Both the position numbers and the translations under genes were made by a program. Below, in pieces: positions 14,676 to 21,935 of a stretch of DNA of 26,072 nucleotides (the first letter of the stretch is position 1; the number at the start of each line of letters is the position of its first letter). The stretch is from an uncultured Lacticaseibacillus sp. (GTDB lineage Bacteria > Bacillota > Bacilli > Lactobacillales > Lactobacillaceae). The notes beneath the pieces were generated by a model. The model saw only the letters and a list, made by a program, of their open reading frames with translations, ran no database searches and had not been told where the DNA came from. Location: the NCBI GenBank assembly GCA_934293835.1, contig CAKQZO010000006.1, forward strand, positions 1 through 26,072, given 5' to 3'.

Positions 14676-15641
14676 TCAGTGTGTCGCAACGGTTGTGGCC
14701 GTCGCCTTTTGCTTTTCGCTGTGACCGCGCCACCAAGAAGACAACACGGACCCAGAGATATTGTGCCAGATACTGAACAGGGTCGAAGGAATCGCCGCAG
14801 CCGGGGCGAAGTAGGCCATCGCTAGCGTCGCACCGAGACTAGAATCTTGCATCCCCACTTCGAAGGTGATCGCCTTGCGTTGTGGCTCTTTCAACCGGAT
14901 CAAGAACGAGAAGCCTAAGCCCAGCGCGTAGCCGGACAGGTTGTGTAAGATAACTACTGGGATCACGATCGCAGTCGCGGCCGTGAACAGGTTCGCGTGG
15001 TTGGCAGAAACTACGGCGCCGATGATCAACAAGATTGCAGCTTGAGAAACCAGTGGTAGTGCCCGAGTGACCACATCAACTTGCTTGCGGAACAAGGTGT
15101 GGATCACAACCCCTAAGATAATCGGCACCAGGACGATTTTGACTGTGCTCAGGAACAGGGACTGGGTTGGGATCGGCACATACTTGCCGGCGTACAACAC
15201 CAGCAGACCTGGCAATGCCAACGGGGCAATCAATGTCGATAGCGTTTCGATCGAAACATCAAGGGCAACATCACCCCCGGCCAGATAAGCCATCACAGAT
15301 GAGCTCGTCCCACTTGGGCAGGAACCGACCAAGATCACGCCGGCAGCCGTCGCGCCTTGCAAGTTGAAGATCTTGCACAGCAAGACCGCGATCAACGGCA
15401 TGATGACATAATGTGCCACCGTCCCTAAAATGACAGGCAACGGCCGCTTCAAGATACGCGCGAAGTCTTCCCCACGCAAGGTCAGCCCCATGCCGAACAA
15501 GATAATGCCAAGCAAGTAACTCGTGTTTGGAATAATTGCAGTACTGGTCTGCGGAACAAAATAGTTGAACGCCGCCCACACAATGACAATCAATGTAAAC
15601 CAATGACTGACCCATTTACCAAATGCTTCCACTTTATCCAT
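14676..15641 (-). CDS. BASS-family (bile acid:sodium symporter-like) carrier
   Basis: This is a membrane transporter of 321 residues with about nine hydrophobic segments. It carries the family patterns FGMGLTLRGEDF (about residues 50-61), GSCPSGTSSSVMAYLAGGDVALDV (about 106-129, near the sodium sites) and FEVGMQDSSLGATLA (about 260-274). Bacterial members are rarely bile-acid carriers; PanS of Salmonella moves ketopantoate and pantoate. Because the gene lies downstream of ilvD, whose product is a pantoate precursor, a keto-acid or pantoate role is a reasonable inference. GAGGCG precedes the ATG by 6 nt. The two structured repeats B2 and B1 fill the space between it and the sufT-like gene. Confidence 0.88.
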   Translation of the reverse strand: MDKVEAFGKWVSHWFTLIVIVWAAFNYFVPQTSTAIIPNTSYLLGIILFGMGLTLRGEDFARILKRPLPVILGTVAHYVIMPLIAVLLCKIFNLQGATAAGVILVGSCPSGTSSSVMAYLAGGDVALDVSIETLSTLIAPLALPGLLVLYAGKYVPIPTQSLFLSTVKIVLVPIILGVVIHTLFRKQVDVVTRALPLVSQAAILLIIGAVVSANHANLFTAATAIVIPVVILHNLSGYALGLGFSFLIRLKEPQRKAITFEVGMQDSSLGATLAMAYFAPAAAIPSTLFSIWHNISGSVLSSWWRGHSEKQKATATTVATH

Positions 15642-15660
15642 AAAATCGCCTCAAATTTCT

Positions 15661-15722
15661 TTCTTCGTCGAGCTACATGGCGCAACGGGCATCGCGGATA
15701 AGCCCATCCCGTTTCGCTCTGG
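15661..15722 (-). repeat. Structured repeat B1 (62-bp deletion derivative)
   Basis: This copy keeps both ends of the unit (CCAGAGCGAAACGGGA and GTAGCTCGACGAAGAA) but lacks the central arm. Its sequence can be derived from a B2-like unit by a deletion between the two TAAGC strings that flank that arm. It ends just before the leader of the BASS gene. Confidence 0.8.
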
Positions 15723-15723
15723 G

Positions 15724-15848
15724 TTCTTCGTCGAGCTACACGGGACAACGGCATCGCGGATAAGCAATCGCGTGCTTGCACCGGCGATGCCGGCACCGCA
15801 CCCACGCTTTCTTATCCACATGCCTAAGCCCGTCCCGTTTCGCTCTGG
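15724..15848 (-). repeat. Structured repeat B2 (full 125-bp copy)
   Basis: The unit starts one base after the sufT-like TAA. In RNA sense the outer helix is GAGC-GAA-ACGGGAC with GTCCCGT-GTA-GCTC. The second helix is GGCAT-GT-GGATAAG with CTTATCC-GCG-ATGCC. The distal arm has GCGTG/CACGC and a CCGGC-ATC-GCCGG tip. Compared with copy A, two helices have changed on both sides at once. Confidence 0.85.
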
Positions 15849-15849
15849 A

Positions 15850-16176
15850 TTAATAATGATACCGTAGGGCCATTCTGGCGTAGCGGCTCATCTTATCTGG
15901 CGTCCAGGCAGGCGACCAGACGATCTCGATATTGACCGCAGCTACCTCGGGTTCCTTCTCCAGTGCCGATTCGATCATGTTCTGCAAGACCTGACTGATC
16001 GGGCAACCTATCGTCGTCAAGGTCATCGTCACCGTCACAACGCCATCTTGCATGTTCAACCCATAGATCAAGCCGAGGCTCACCAAGTCGACACCGAGCT
16101 CGGGATCAATCACCCCAGTCAGGTCTGCTAACAGCCGGTCTTTCAGATCAACCGCAGTCGTTTCCGTTGTCGCCAT
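15850..16176 (-). CDS. SufT-like MIP18/DUF59 iron-sulfur protein
   Basis: This is a 108-residue protein of the MIP18/DUF59 family, whose members help insert iron-sulfur clusters into target enzymes. Visible landmarks are VIDPELGVDLVSLGLIYGL (about residues 21-39) and TTIGCPISQVL (about 54-64) with the conserved cysteine. GAGGGAGG lies 6 nt before the ATG. It starts 20 bp after ilvD on the same strand, so the two are almost surely cotranscribed. Since IlvD carries a labile iron-sulfur cluster, service to IlvD is an attractive inference. The older name metal-sulfur cluster biosynthesis protein also applies. Confidence 0.88.
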   Translation of the reverse strand: MATTETTAVDLKDRLLADLTGVIDPELGVDLVSLGLIYGLNMQDGVVTVTMTLTTIGCPISQVLQNMIESALEKEPEVAAVNIEIVWSPAWTPDKMSRYARMALRYHY

Positions 16177-16196
16177 GGTATCCCTCCCTCTCAGTC

Positions 16197-17948
16197 TTAG
16201 TCGTCTTCTTCCTTACCGAACAACTCATCTGCACCGCGCATCACACCACCGGTGTTGGCTGAAGTCACTAAGTATTGATACCGCGCGAGGTAACCGAAAC
16301 GCACCTTCGGCTTGAACGGCCTGAGTTCTTTGCGCCGGCGGGCGAACTCTTCATCAGACACGGCGACGTTCAAGGTCCGGTTGGTCAAATCGATCGTAAT
16401 CTTATCGCCATCGTGAATCAGCGCGATTTCACCACCGGAAGCCGCTTCTGGCGATACGTGGCCGACACAGATGCCGTGGGTCGCCCCGGAGAAGCGCCCG
16501 TCAGTGATCAAGGCCACCGTCCGGCCCAAGCCGCGGCCAATGATATCGGAAGTGGGGTTGAGCATTTCCGGCATCCCCGGTCCGCCTTTAGGGCCTTCGT
16601 AGCGAATCACGACGACGTCTCCGGCTTTGACCGTACCGTTGTCGATGCCTTCGACCGCCTCATCATGTGAGTCGAAACAGACTGCCGTGCCGACGAACTC
16701 ATGGATATCATCGTCGACCCCAGCCACCTTGATGACCGAACCGTCTTTGGCGATGTTGCCGTACAGCACGGACAAGCCACCTTCAAGCGAATACGCGTTG
16801 TCGATGGTGCGGATCACTTCCGCATTCAGCGTGTGCGCACCGGCGACATTTTCCCGCAAGGTCTTGCCGGTGTTGGTCAGGCGGTCGGGATGCAAGATCC
16901 CGCCGTGTTCGATCAACTCGTTCAAAATGGCCGGAATTCCGCCTGCAGCATGTACTTCTTCCATCGTGTAAGCGGAGCTCGGCGCAATCTTGGCGATATG
17001 CGGCGTCTTCTTGGCGATGGCGTTGATGTCTTTTTCGGAATAAGCGATGCCCGCTTCATGGGCGATCGCCAAACCGTGCAAGACGGTGTTGGTCGAGCCA
17101 CCCATCGCCATATCGAGAGCGAAGGCATCGTCGATCGCGTCTTTGGTGACGATGTTGCGCGGCTTGATGTCGTGTTCGACGTTGTACATCACCTGCCGTG
17201 CGGCTTTGCGAACCAGGTCGCGGCGCTCGTCGGAAGTCGCCAACGCGGTGCCGTTATATGGTAAGGCCAAGCCGAGTGCTTCCATCAAAGAATTCATCGA
17301 GTTGGCGGTGTACATCCCGGCACAAGAACCGCAAGATGGGCAGGCGTTTTGTTCGAGTTCGAGGAAATCTTCCTTGGACATCTTCCCGTCCTTGAAGGCG
17401 CCGACGGCTTCGAACACGGTCGACAAAGTTGCGGCCTTCCCGTTCGGGTCGAGGCCGGCCTTCATCGGGCCGCCGGAGACGAACGTGCACGGCACGTTGG
17501 TCCGCAGGCTGGCCATGATCATGCCTGGCGTGATTTTGTCACAGTTCGGCATGTACAAGACCCCGTCGAACCAGTGCGCGTTGATGACCGTCTCGGCAGA
17601 ATCGGCGATCAACTCGCGACTCGGCAACGAATAGCGCATCCCGATATGGCCCATCGCGATGCCATCATCGACCCCGATCGTGTTGAATTCAAAAGGAATT
17701 CCGCCAGCCTTGCGAATCTCTTCCTTGGCGATGTCCGCCAACTCGCGCAGATGCACGTGCCCCGGCACGATTTCGATGTAGGAATTGCAGATGGCAATGA
17801 ATGGTTTCTTCATGTCCTCTGGGTTTTTCACCTTCCCGGTTGCGTATAATAAGCTGCGCCCAGGCGCGCGATCAACGCCGACGGTGATTTCATCACTGCG
17901 TTTTTGCATGTCGTCGCCGCTGAGATTGAAGTTCAACGTGTCACTCAT
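16197..17948 (-). CDS. ilvD: Dihydroxy-acid dehydratase
   Basis: This cytosolic enzyme dehydrates 2,3-dihydroxy-3-isovalerate and 2,3-dihydroxy-3-methylvalerate to the keto acids that precede valine, leucine, isoleucine and pantothenate. It has 583 residues, slightly longer than usual because of a short N-terminal extension. Cluster and metal ligands are visible as C54 (AICNSY), C136-D137-K138 ([10 protein letters not shown]) and C209 ([14 protein letters not shown]). [19 protein letters not shown] is near the C terminus. The gene has its own promoter and a leader hairpin, and is followed by the sufT-like gene. No other ilv or leu gene is in the window, so the pathway context remains open. 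Confidence 0.97.
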   Translation of the reverse strand: MSDTLNFNLSGDDMQKRSDEITVGVDRAPGRSLLYATGKVKNPEDMKKPFIAICNSYIEIVPGHVHLRELADIAKEEIRKAGGIPFEFNTIGVDDGIAMGHIGMRYSLPSRELIADSAETVINAHWFDGVLYMPNCDKITPGMIMASLRTNVPCTFVSGGPMKAGLDPNGKAATLSTVFEAVGAFKDGKMSKEDFLELEQNACPSCGSCAGMYTANSMNSLMEALGLALPYNGTALATSDERRDLVRKAARQVMYNVEHDIKPRNIVTKDAIDDAFALDMAMGGSTNTVLHGLAIAHEAGIAYSEKDINAIAKKTPHIAKIAPSSAYTMEEVHAAGGIPAILNELIEHGGILHPDRLTNTGKTLRENVAGAHTLNAEVIRTIDNAYSLEGGLSVLYGNIAKDGSVIKVAGVDDDIHEFVGTAVCFDSHDEAVEGIDNGTVKAGDVVVIRYEGPKGGPGMPEMLNPTSDIIGRGLGRTVALITDGRFSGATHGICVGHVSPEAASGGEIALIHDGDKITIDLTNRTLNVAVSDEEFARRRKELRPFKPKVRFGYLARYQYLVTSANTGGVMRGADELFGKEEDD

Positions 17949-17970
17949 TTTGACTCACCTTCCGTTTACA

Positions 17971-17991
17971 AATCGACGTTTCGCGTCGATT
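17971..17991 (-). other. Leader hairpin before ilvD
   Basis: AATCGACG (17971-17978) and CGTCGATT (17984-17991) form an 8-bp stem with a 5-nt loop in the ilvD 5' untranslated region, just upstream of the ribosome binding site. It has no T-run; a role in mRNA stability or translation is possible. Confidence 0.5.
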
Positions 17992-17998
17992 AATGGCA

Positions 17999-18026
17999 AT
18001 ATTATCACCGTTTTCTAATGTGTCAA
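17999..18026 (-). promoter_or_regulatory. Promoter of ilvD
   Basis: On the minus strand consensus TTGACA (18021-18026) is followed after 16 bp by TAATAT (17999-18004), about 50 bp before the start codon. Further upstream lie AATGAGTTTTT (minus strand, 18030-18040) and, at 18090-18104, a string matching 12 of 15 positions of the CodY box. Confidence 0.65.
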
Positions 18027-18117
18027 CTAAAAAACTCATTTGTTTATTATTCCGTGTCAGGTCTAAGCGCTGTACCACAAGGCCTCCCCTGTTTTCTGAA
18101 ATTTTTTGCCGGCCACC

Positions 18118-18168
18118 AAAAAAGCGCCTCTGGGTCATGATTCAATTGAATCATGACCTAGAGGTGCT
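18118..18168 (-). terminator. Long-stem terminator of rpiA
   Basis: A near-perfect stem of about 20 bp, with GGTCATGATTC and GAATCATGACC around AATT, ends in TTTTTT on the minus strand, 10 nt beyond the rpiA stop. Confidence 0.9.
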
Positions 18169-18178
18169 CATCAGTTTT

Positions 18179-18871
18179 CTAGCGGCGGGTCCGGTGCTCG
18201 ATCGTCCCGTCTGCCTTGGCGATCAACACATCATCGGCGAAGTTCATGAACAACCCGTGTTCGACCACACCGACGGTCGCATCAAGATAGGCCGCCAAGC
18301 CGGTCGGCACAGGCAGTGGATCGACATGCAAATCGATGATCAAGTTACCATAATGCGTCTTCAGGCGGCTCCCGTCGGCATTCCGCCGATAGTCCGGTTG
18401 CAAGCCCGCCTGGTCGAAGCGCTGGAAGTTCTGCTTGGCAGACACCGGCAAGACCTCGACCGGTAGTGGGAAGCCGGACAGGCGCTGAACCACTTTAGAT
18501 TCATCGACGATCCAGACGTTACGCTTAGAGTTGACCGCGACGTTCTTCTCCAAGGTGTGCGCTGCGCCGCCTCCCTTGATTCCATTGAGATCAGCGTCGA
18601 CGCGATCGGCGCCATCAACGGTCAAATCGAGCCGATCCACATCGGCCAACGCGTTGACTGTGAAGCCGTTTTCCTCAAGCTGCTTCTGGGAGCGATTCGA
18701 GGTTGTCACGATCGCCTTCAAGTGTAGTGGCGTCTGGCGGTTACGCGCCCCTAATGCGTCGATGAAAAAGGCGACGGTCGAGCCCGTACCGACGCCAAGC
18801 GCCATCCCCGGTTGCACCATTGCGACAGCTTGTTGGGCTGCTTGTTGCTTGAGTTCATCTTGTGTCGGCAT
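18179..18871 (-). CDS. rpiA: Ribose-5-phosphate isomerase A
   Basis: This cytosolic enzyme interconverts ribose 5-phosphate and ribulose 5-phosphate in the pentose phosphate pathway. It has 230 residues, standard for RpiA. GVGTGSTVAFFI (about 26-37) and TTSNRS (56-61) bind phosphate. The catalytic set D86, D89, K99 and E108 is present in DGADRVDADLNGIKGGGAAHTLEK. The usual DGADEVD reads DGADRVD here, and GGGGALLREK reads GGGAAHTLEK, so it is a divergent member; it may be a second RpiA tied to the neighbouring sugar system. GGAGGG precedes the ATG. It has a good promoter that overlaps the end of the rpiR-type gene. Confidence 0.93.
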   Translation of the reverse strand: MPTQDELKQQAAQQAVAMVQPGMALGVGTGSTVAFFIDALGARNRQTPLHLKAIVTTSNRSQKQLEENGFTVNALADVDRLDLTVDGADRVDADLNGIKGGGAAHTLEKNVAVNSKRNVWIVDESKVVQRLSGFPLPVEVLPVSAKQNFQRFDQAGLQPDYRRNADGSRLKTHYGNLIIDLHVDPLPVPTGLAAYLDATVGVVEHGLFMNFADDVLIAKADGTIEHRTRR

Positions 18872-18908
18872 ACTTGCCCTCCGTTTTGGCTAAAAGTGAC
18901 TACACATA

Positions 18909-18937
18909 ATTTTAGCGCGTGCCGGCAGCGGGTTCAA
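18909..18937 (-). promoter_or_regulatory. Promoter of rpiA
   Basis: On the minus strand TTGAAC (18932-18937) and TAAAAT (18909-18914) are spaced by exactly 17 bp. The promoter abuts the stop codon of the upstream regulator gene, whose TGA lies inside a CTCAATTGAG palindrome. Confidence 0.75.
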
Positions 18938-18938
18938 C

Positions 18939-19721
18939 TCAATTGAGATTATCCTCAAGCTGCCGCACGTTATCGGGACGCGCAAGCATCATCGCCCGGC
19001 GCGTGATTTTCTCGATGATGTAGATTGCCGGGGTCTGACTCGTCAGATTCGCCCCGTCGAGGTCTTGGGTCGTCACATAATACGCCAGCGCCACCGTCGC
19101 CAGACGCGCGATCGTCGAATTCGACGAGTTGGTAATTGCGATGATCGGCACGCCATGCTTCATCAGCTCGTTCATGTACCCGATCGCTACGCGATTCTCG
19201 CCGGACACCGAGCAGATGACGACACACATCGCGTGATACACTGCTTCGGGATAGTCTACCAGCGGATGCGTGCTCGGCGCCGTAAGCGAAAAGGCCATGT
19301 TGACGCTGTTGGAATAAGTCGCCGCACCGTAATCCGCGACCATCTTAGACGTGCCGAGCCCGACCCACACCACCTGGGCATGCTCATACAGCAGGTGTGC
19401 TGCCCGATCCATCGCCTGTTGATACTGCCCGTCTTCGCAGGCCGCGATCGAGCGCGTGATCTCGCCACCGTCGATGTCGTTGGGTAGCTGCCCTTGGTGG
19501 TTGCGCTGGGCGTTATACATCCGCAGCTTCGTCTTGAACTCAGCCCAGCCAGAACAATCGAACTTCTGGCAGAACCGTTGAATGCTTGCGGTGCTACAAT
19601 ACGTCGTCTCCGCCAAATCGCGGATGCGCATGTAGATCACGGCATCCATGTCCTTCACGATCTCACGATAGATCGTCATATCCGTTTCCGTTAATTCCGG
19701 CGTGTAATTCAAAAATAGCAT
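18939..19721 (-). CDS. MurR/RpiR-family regulator with SIS domain
   Basis: This is a transcription regulator of 260 residues. An N-terminal helix-turn-helix of the RpiR type spans about residues 1-77, with IRDLAETTYCSTASIQRFCQKF as the recognition region. A sugar-isomerase (SIS) domain follows at about 105-235 (VWVGLGTSKMVADYGA; CSVSGENRVAIGYM) and binds phosphosugars in this family. GAGGAG lies about 7 nt before the ATG. Its neighbours are rpiA downstream and a PTS IIC gene upstream, all leftward. AGGTGATACA occurs upstream of both this gene and the PTS gene, consistent with autoregulation and control of the PTS. Confidence 0.9.
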   Translation of the reverse strand: MLFLNYTPELTETDMTIYREIVKDMDAVIYMRIRDLAETTYCSTASIQRFCQKFDCSGWAEFKTKLRMYNAQRNHQGQLPNDIDGGEITRSIAACEDGQYQQAMDRAAHLLYEHAQVVWVGLGTSKMVADYGAATYSNSVNMAFSLTAPSTHPLVDYPEAVYHAMCVVICSVSGENRVAIGYMNELMKHGVPIIAITNSSNSTIARLATVALAYYVTTQDLDGANLTSQTPAIYIIEKITRRAMMLARPDNVRQLEDNLN

Positions 19722-19747
19722 GGCGTTTCTCCTCGACCAAAACCGCT

Positions 19748-19778
19748 TGTATCACCTCTGAACAAATCGGATTTGTTC
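19748..19778. promoter_or_regulatory. Candidate operators upstream of the rpiR-type gene
   Basis: TGTATCACCT (19748-19757) recurs at 21406-21415 before the PTS IIC gene. Next to it GAACAAAT and ATTTGTTC (19760-19767, 19771-19778) form an 8-bp inverted repeat. The half ATTTGTTCCC occurs again at about 19926-19935. No clear promoter was resolved in the AT-rich stretch 19780-19800. Confidence 0.45.
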
Positions 19779-19983
19779 CCATAAATTAATTTATTTTCTA
19801 TTACGACTGTCGTTTAGGTAATCGGTAACGCATTCACCCACCTGTTTATCATACAATACGATGTCACAAAAACGGTTGCAATGTTACAAATACCATAATC
19901 GTCACAGCCAGTAACACTCGTGCATATTTGTTCCCACAACTTATCTGCTGACTTAACGCTTCCTTCAACCGACTCACGGCAAT
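19779..19983. other. AT-rich intergenic spacer
   Basis: No gene is seen here. The stretch holds a second ATTTGTTCCC at about 19926-19935, several TTACAAAT-like and CGGTAAC/CGGTTGC strings, and probably the promoter of the rpiR-type gene, which I could not place with confidence. Confidence 0.4.
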
Positions 19984-20016
19984 CAAAAAGCGCCTCCGCT
20001 ACTCTCGGAGACGCTT
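19984..20016 (-). terminator. Terminator of the PTS IIC gene
   Basis: Arms 20006-20015 and 19989-19998 (AGCGTCTCCG with CGGAGGCGCT, one G-T pair) form a 10-bp stem with a T-run on the minus strand, 6 nt after the stop codon. Confidence 0.88.
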
Positions 20017-20021
20017 GGTGA

Positions 20022-21314
20022 TTATGCTTGCGCCTGGGCATCAGCCGCGGCTTGGGCATCTTTTTTATTTTGCATCGCCGTTGCCATGACGACAAACGGC
20101 GCGTAGATGACGGTCGCAACCACCAGGTTAACAGCTGCGATCACCCCACCTTGCCAGCTGGCAGTCGCAATCACGCCGCCGATGATCGGTGGTGTGACCC
20201 AAGGCGCCATGACGGTACATGCCGGCATGAACCCAGTCGTCGTTGCAAAGTATGCGATCGTGATGCAGACCATCGGGGCCAAGATGTATGGCACGAACAG
20301 AATCGGATTCAAGACGATCGGCAACCCGAAGGTCAGTGGTTCGTTAATATTGAACAGCCCTGGTGCAAACGACATGGAAGCGACCATGTTATACGCCTTA
20401 TTCTTCCGGGCGAAAATCCAAATCGCGATAATCAACGAGATCGTCACGCCGGTACCACCCATGTTTACGAAGGAGTCAAACAGCGGCTTGTTCACTACGT
20501 AAGGAATTTCTTTACCCGCCTTCAACGCGGCCAAGTTGGCCGTAATCGCCGGGGCGTTGATCGTCTGCATGAACGGATCGATCATGTTGGCCCCATGCAG
20601 CCCGAAGAACCACAGGAACGGCGTGATGAACGCGATCAACAGCGCGGTTGGATAAGAGTTGGCCATCCCCATGAATGGTTGTTGGACGGCTTTGTAGAAC
20701 GCCAGCACTAGGTTTTCGACATGCGCGGCGTTGAACAGCGTCGTCACAAGGCCGAAGAACAGCATCGTGATCATCGCCGGTAACAACGCGGCAAAAGAAG
20801 TCGCCACTGCAGGTGGCACTGAATCTGGCATCTTGATGACCAAATGCGGGTTGGATTCGAGGCGCCGGAAAATTTCAACGGAAATGATGGCAACTAACAG
20901 TGCAATGAATAATCCGGTGGAATCCATCCCAGACGCCCCACCAACAGCGAAGAACGAGCCTAACGACACGATCCCTGCAGCAACAGGCGCTGATTTGTAC
21001 GACTGCGCTAAATTATAGGCTACCAAGAAGGCGATCATGACCCCGAGCACAGCATAGGTCCCACTCCACAAGTTCCCCCCGAGCTTGGTCCAAATGAACG
21101 ACCCGTCCTTCATCTTCTCGCTGAAGATCCCATTCATTAAATCGATATAACCTGGGATCGGCAGGTTGTTGATCAAGGTCGCGAACGCCCCTAAGATCAT
21201 GAGTGGCATCGTGTAGGCAAACGCATCCCGGATCGCGATCAAATGGCGTTGATTACCAATTTTGGACGCGATCGGCAGGAAGTGTTTTTCCATAAACGCG
21301 ATAAAGCTTTGCAT
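20022..21314 (-). CDS. PTS lactose/cellobiose-family EIIC
   Basis: This is a sugar permease of the lactose/N,N'-diacetylchitobiose family, with 430 residues and about ten membrane segments. The N terminus (FMEKHFLPIASKIGNQRHLIAIRDAF) and the internal FGLHGANMIDPFMQ and FNINEPLTFGLPIVLNP stretches are characteristic of CelB-type permeases. No IIA or IIB gene is adjacent, so it relies on partners encoded elsewhere, as often happens in lactobacilli. The substrate (a beta-glucoside or other disaccharide) cannot be fixed. AGGGGG lies 8 nt before the ATG. It has its own promoter with palindromic operator candidates. Confidence 0.93.
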   Translation of the reverse strand: MQSFIAFMEKHFLPIASKIGNQRHLIAIRDAFAYTMPLMILGAFATLINNLPIPGYIDLMNGIFSEKMKDGSFIWTKLGGNLWSGTYAVLGVMIAFLVAYNLAQSYKSAPVAAGIVSLGSFFAVGGASGMDSTGLFIALLVAIISVEIFRRLESNPHLVIKMPDSVPPAVATSFAALLPAMITMLFFGLVTTLFNAAHVENLVLAFYKAVQQPFMGMANSYPTALLIAFITPFLWFFGLHGANMIDPFMQTINAPAITANLAALKAGKEIPYVVNKPLFDSFVNMGGTGVTISLIIAIWIFARKNKAYNMVASMSFAPGLFNINEPLTFGLPIVLNPILFVPYILAPMVCITIAYFATTTGFMPACTVMAPWVTPPIIGGVIATASWQGGVIAAVNLVVATVIYAPFVVMATAMQNKKDAQAAADAQAQA

Positions 21315-21355
21315 AAACGTTTCCCCCTTTGTTTTTGTTTCCGCTTACATGTCTA

Positions 21356-21415
21356 GTTATATCATCACCGAGGCGGCCGACTCAATGATACATGTATCAG
21401 AGCGGTGTATCACCT
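21356..21415 (-). promoter_or_regulatory. PTS IIC promoter with TGATACA operators
   Basis: On the minus strand TTGAGT (21380-21385) and TATAAC (21356-21361) are spaced by 18 bp. A perfect 14-bp palindrome TGATACATGTATCA (21386-21399) abuts the -35. AGGTGATACA follows (21406-21415) and is shared with the rpiR-type upstream region, so the RpiR protein is the likely binder. Confidence 0.6.
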
Positions 21416-21498
21416 GCCCTTACATTAAGCGTAGCAGGTTCGAGGCAGCCAACGCACGGATAACGGGCGTGATTTTAATCCTCATTTGTTTTTTATGG

Positions 21499-21526
21499 TT
21501 GACAATGAGTTTTCTCATGCTATACT
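21499..21526 (+). promoter_or_regulatory. Promoter of the brnQ T-box transcript
   Basis: Consensus TTGACA (21499-21504) and TATACT (21521-21526) are spaced by 16 bp. The spacer holds ATGAG-TTTT-CTCAT, a 5-bp inverted repeat. CTCATTTG lies just upstream. Confidence 0.85.
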
Positions 21527-21544
21527 CATTTACAACAAGACATA

Positions 21545-21809
21545 AATGCAACGAGAAAGACCAGTAGTCGAGCGTCAGCTTCAAGCGAGCTTCGTAAGGT
21601 GTGAGGAAGCAAGCGGGCGGTCGATGAATATCCCTTTCGAGCAGGACACCGAAACCTAGTAACGTGTCATGGCAGAACGCCCATTATCGTGTTCGCGTAT
21701 CGCTCTTTGGAGCCGTACGTCATGAGGCTATTTGTGGCGACACAAGTAGCGTGTTAAGGTGGTATCGTGCTACGGCACCCTTAGTTAAATCTAAGGGTGC
21801 CGTTTTTTT
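21545..21809 (+). ncRNA. T-box leader controlling brnQ
   Basis: This is a tRNA-sensing riboswitch that lets transcription continue when its cognate tRNA is uncharged. Stem I opens with GAAAG and closes with CTTTC (about 21553-21630). It contains the AGTA of the specifier-loop motif and, on the 3' side, TGAATATCC, where ATC (isoleucine) is the likeliest specifier given the downstream carrier. The antiterminator carries the T-box string AAGGTGGTATCGTGC (21756-21770), framed by GTAGC/GCTAC. TGGT would pair with the ACCA end of a tRNA with discriminator A, as in tRNA-Ile. A strong terminator follows. The specifier reading is moderately sure; the T-box class is clear. Confidence 0.9.
21773..21809 (+). 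terminator. T-box regulated terminator
   Basis: CGGCACCCTTAG (21773-21784) and CTAAGGGTGCCG (21791-21802) form a 12-bp perfect stem with a 6-nt loop and seven T residues. Its 5' arm competes with the antiterminator. Confidence 0.93.
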
Positions 21810-21811
21810 GT

Positions 21812-21934
21812 CCAGAGCGAAGCAAGCCGAACTTAGGGCGTAGGATAACGTGTGCGATCAGCGAAGCGAGACCCCTTGCGTAGCTGATCGTGCCGTTATC
21901 CCTAGCCCGTTGGCTTGCGTAGCTCGACGACGAT
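21812..21934 (+). repeat. Structured repeat C1 (full copy, inverse orientation)
   Basis: Starting 2 nt after the terminator T-run, the outer helix is GAGC-GAA-GCAAGCC with GGCTTGC-GTA-GCTC. The second is GGGC-GTA-GGATAACG with CGTTATCC-CTA-GCCC. The distal helix GATCAGC-GAA-GCGAG with CTTGC-GTA-GCTGATC repeats the GAA/GTA loop. RNA sense matches the brnQ transcript. Confidence 0.85.
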
Positions 21935-21935
21935 A

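Noticed and set aside
15661..15848. Repeat pair as a CRISPR array or an insertion sequence
   Set aside because: There are no short identical repeats with unique spacers, no cas genes, no transposase and no target-site duplication seen; the similarity is structural.
15724..15848. Repeats as simple rho-independent terminators
   Set aside because: The helices are long and multi-branched and no T-tract follows in RNA sense; separate good terminators exist at two of the three loci.
21308..21324. AAACGTTT string over the PTS IIC ribosome binding site as a cre element
   Set aside because: It keeps only the central CG core and misses the outer conserved positions of the cre consensus.
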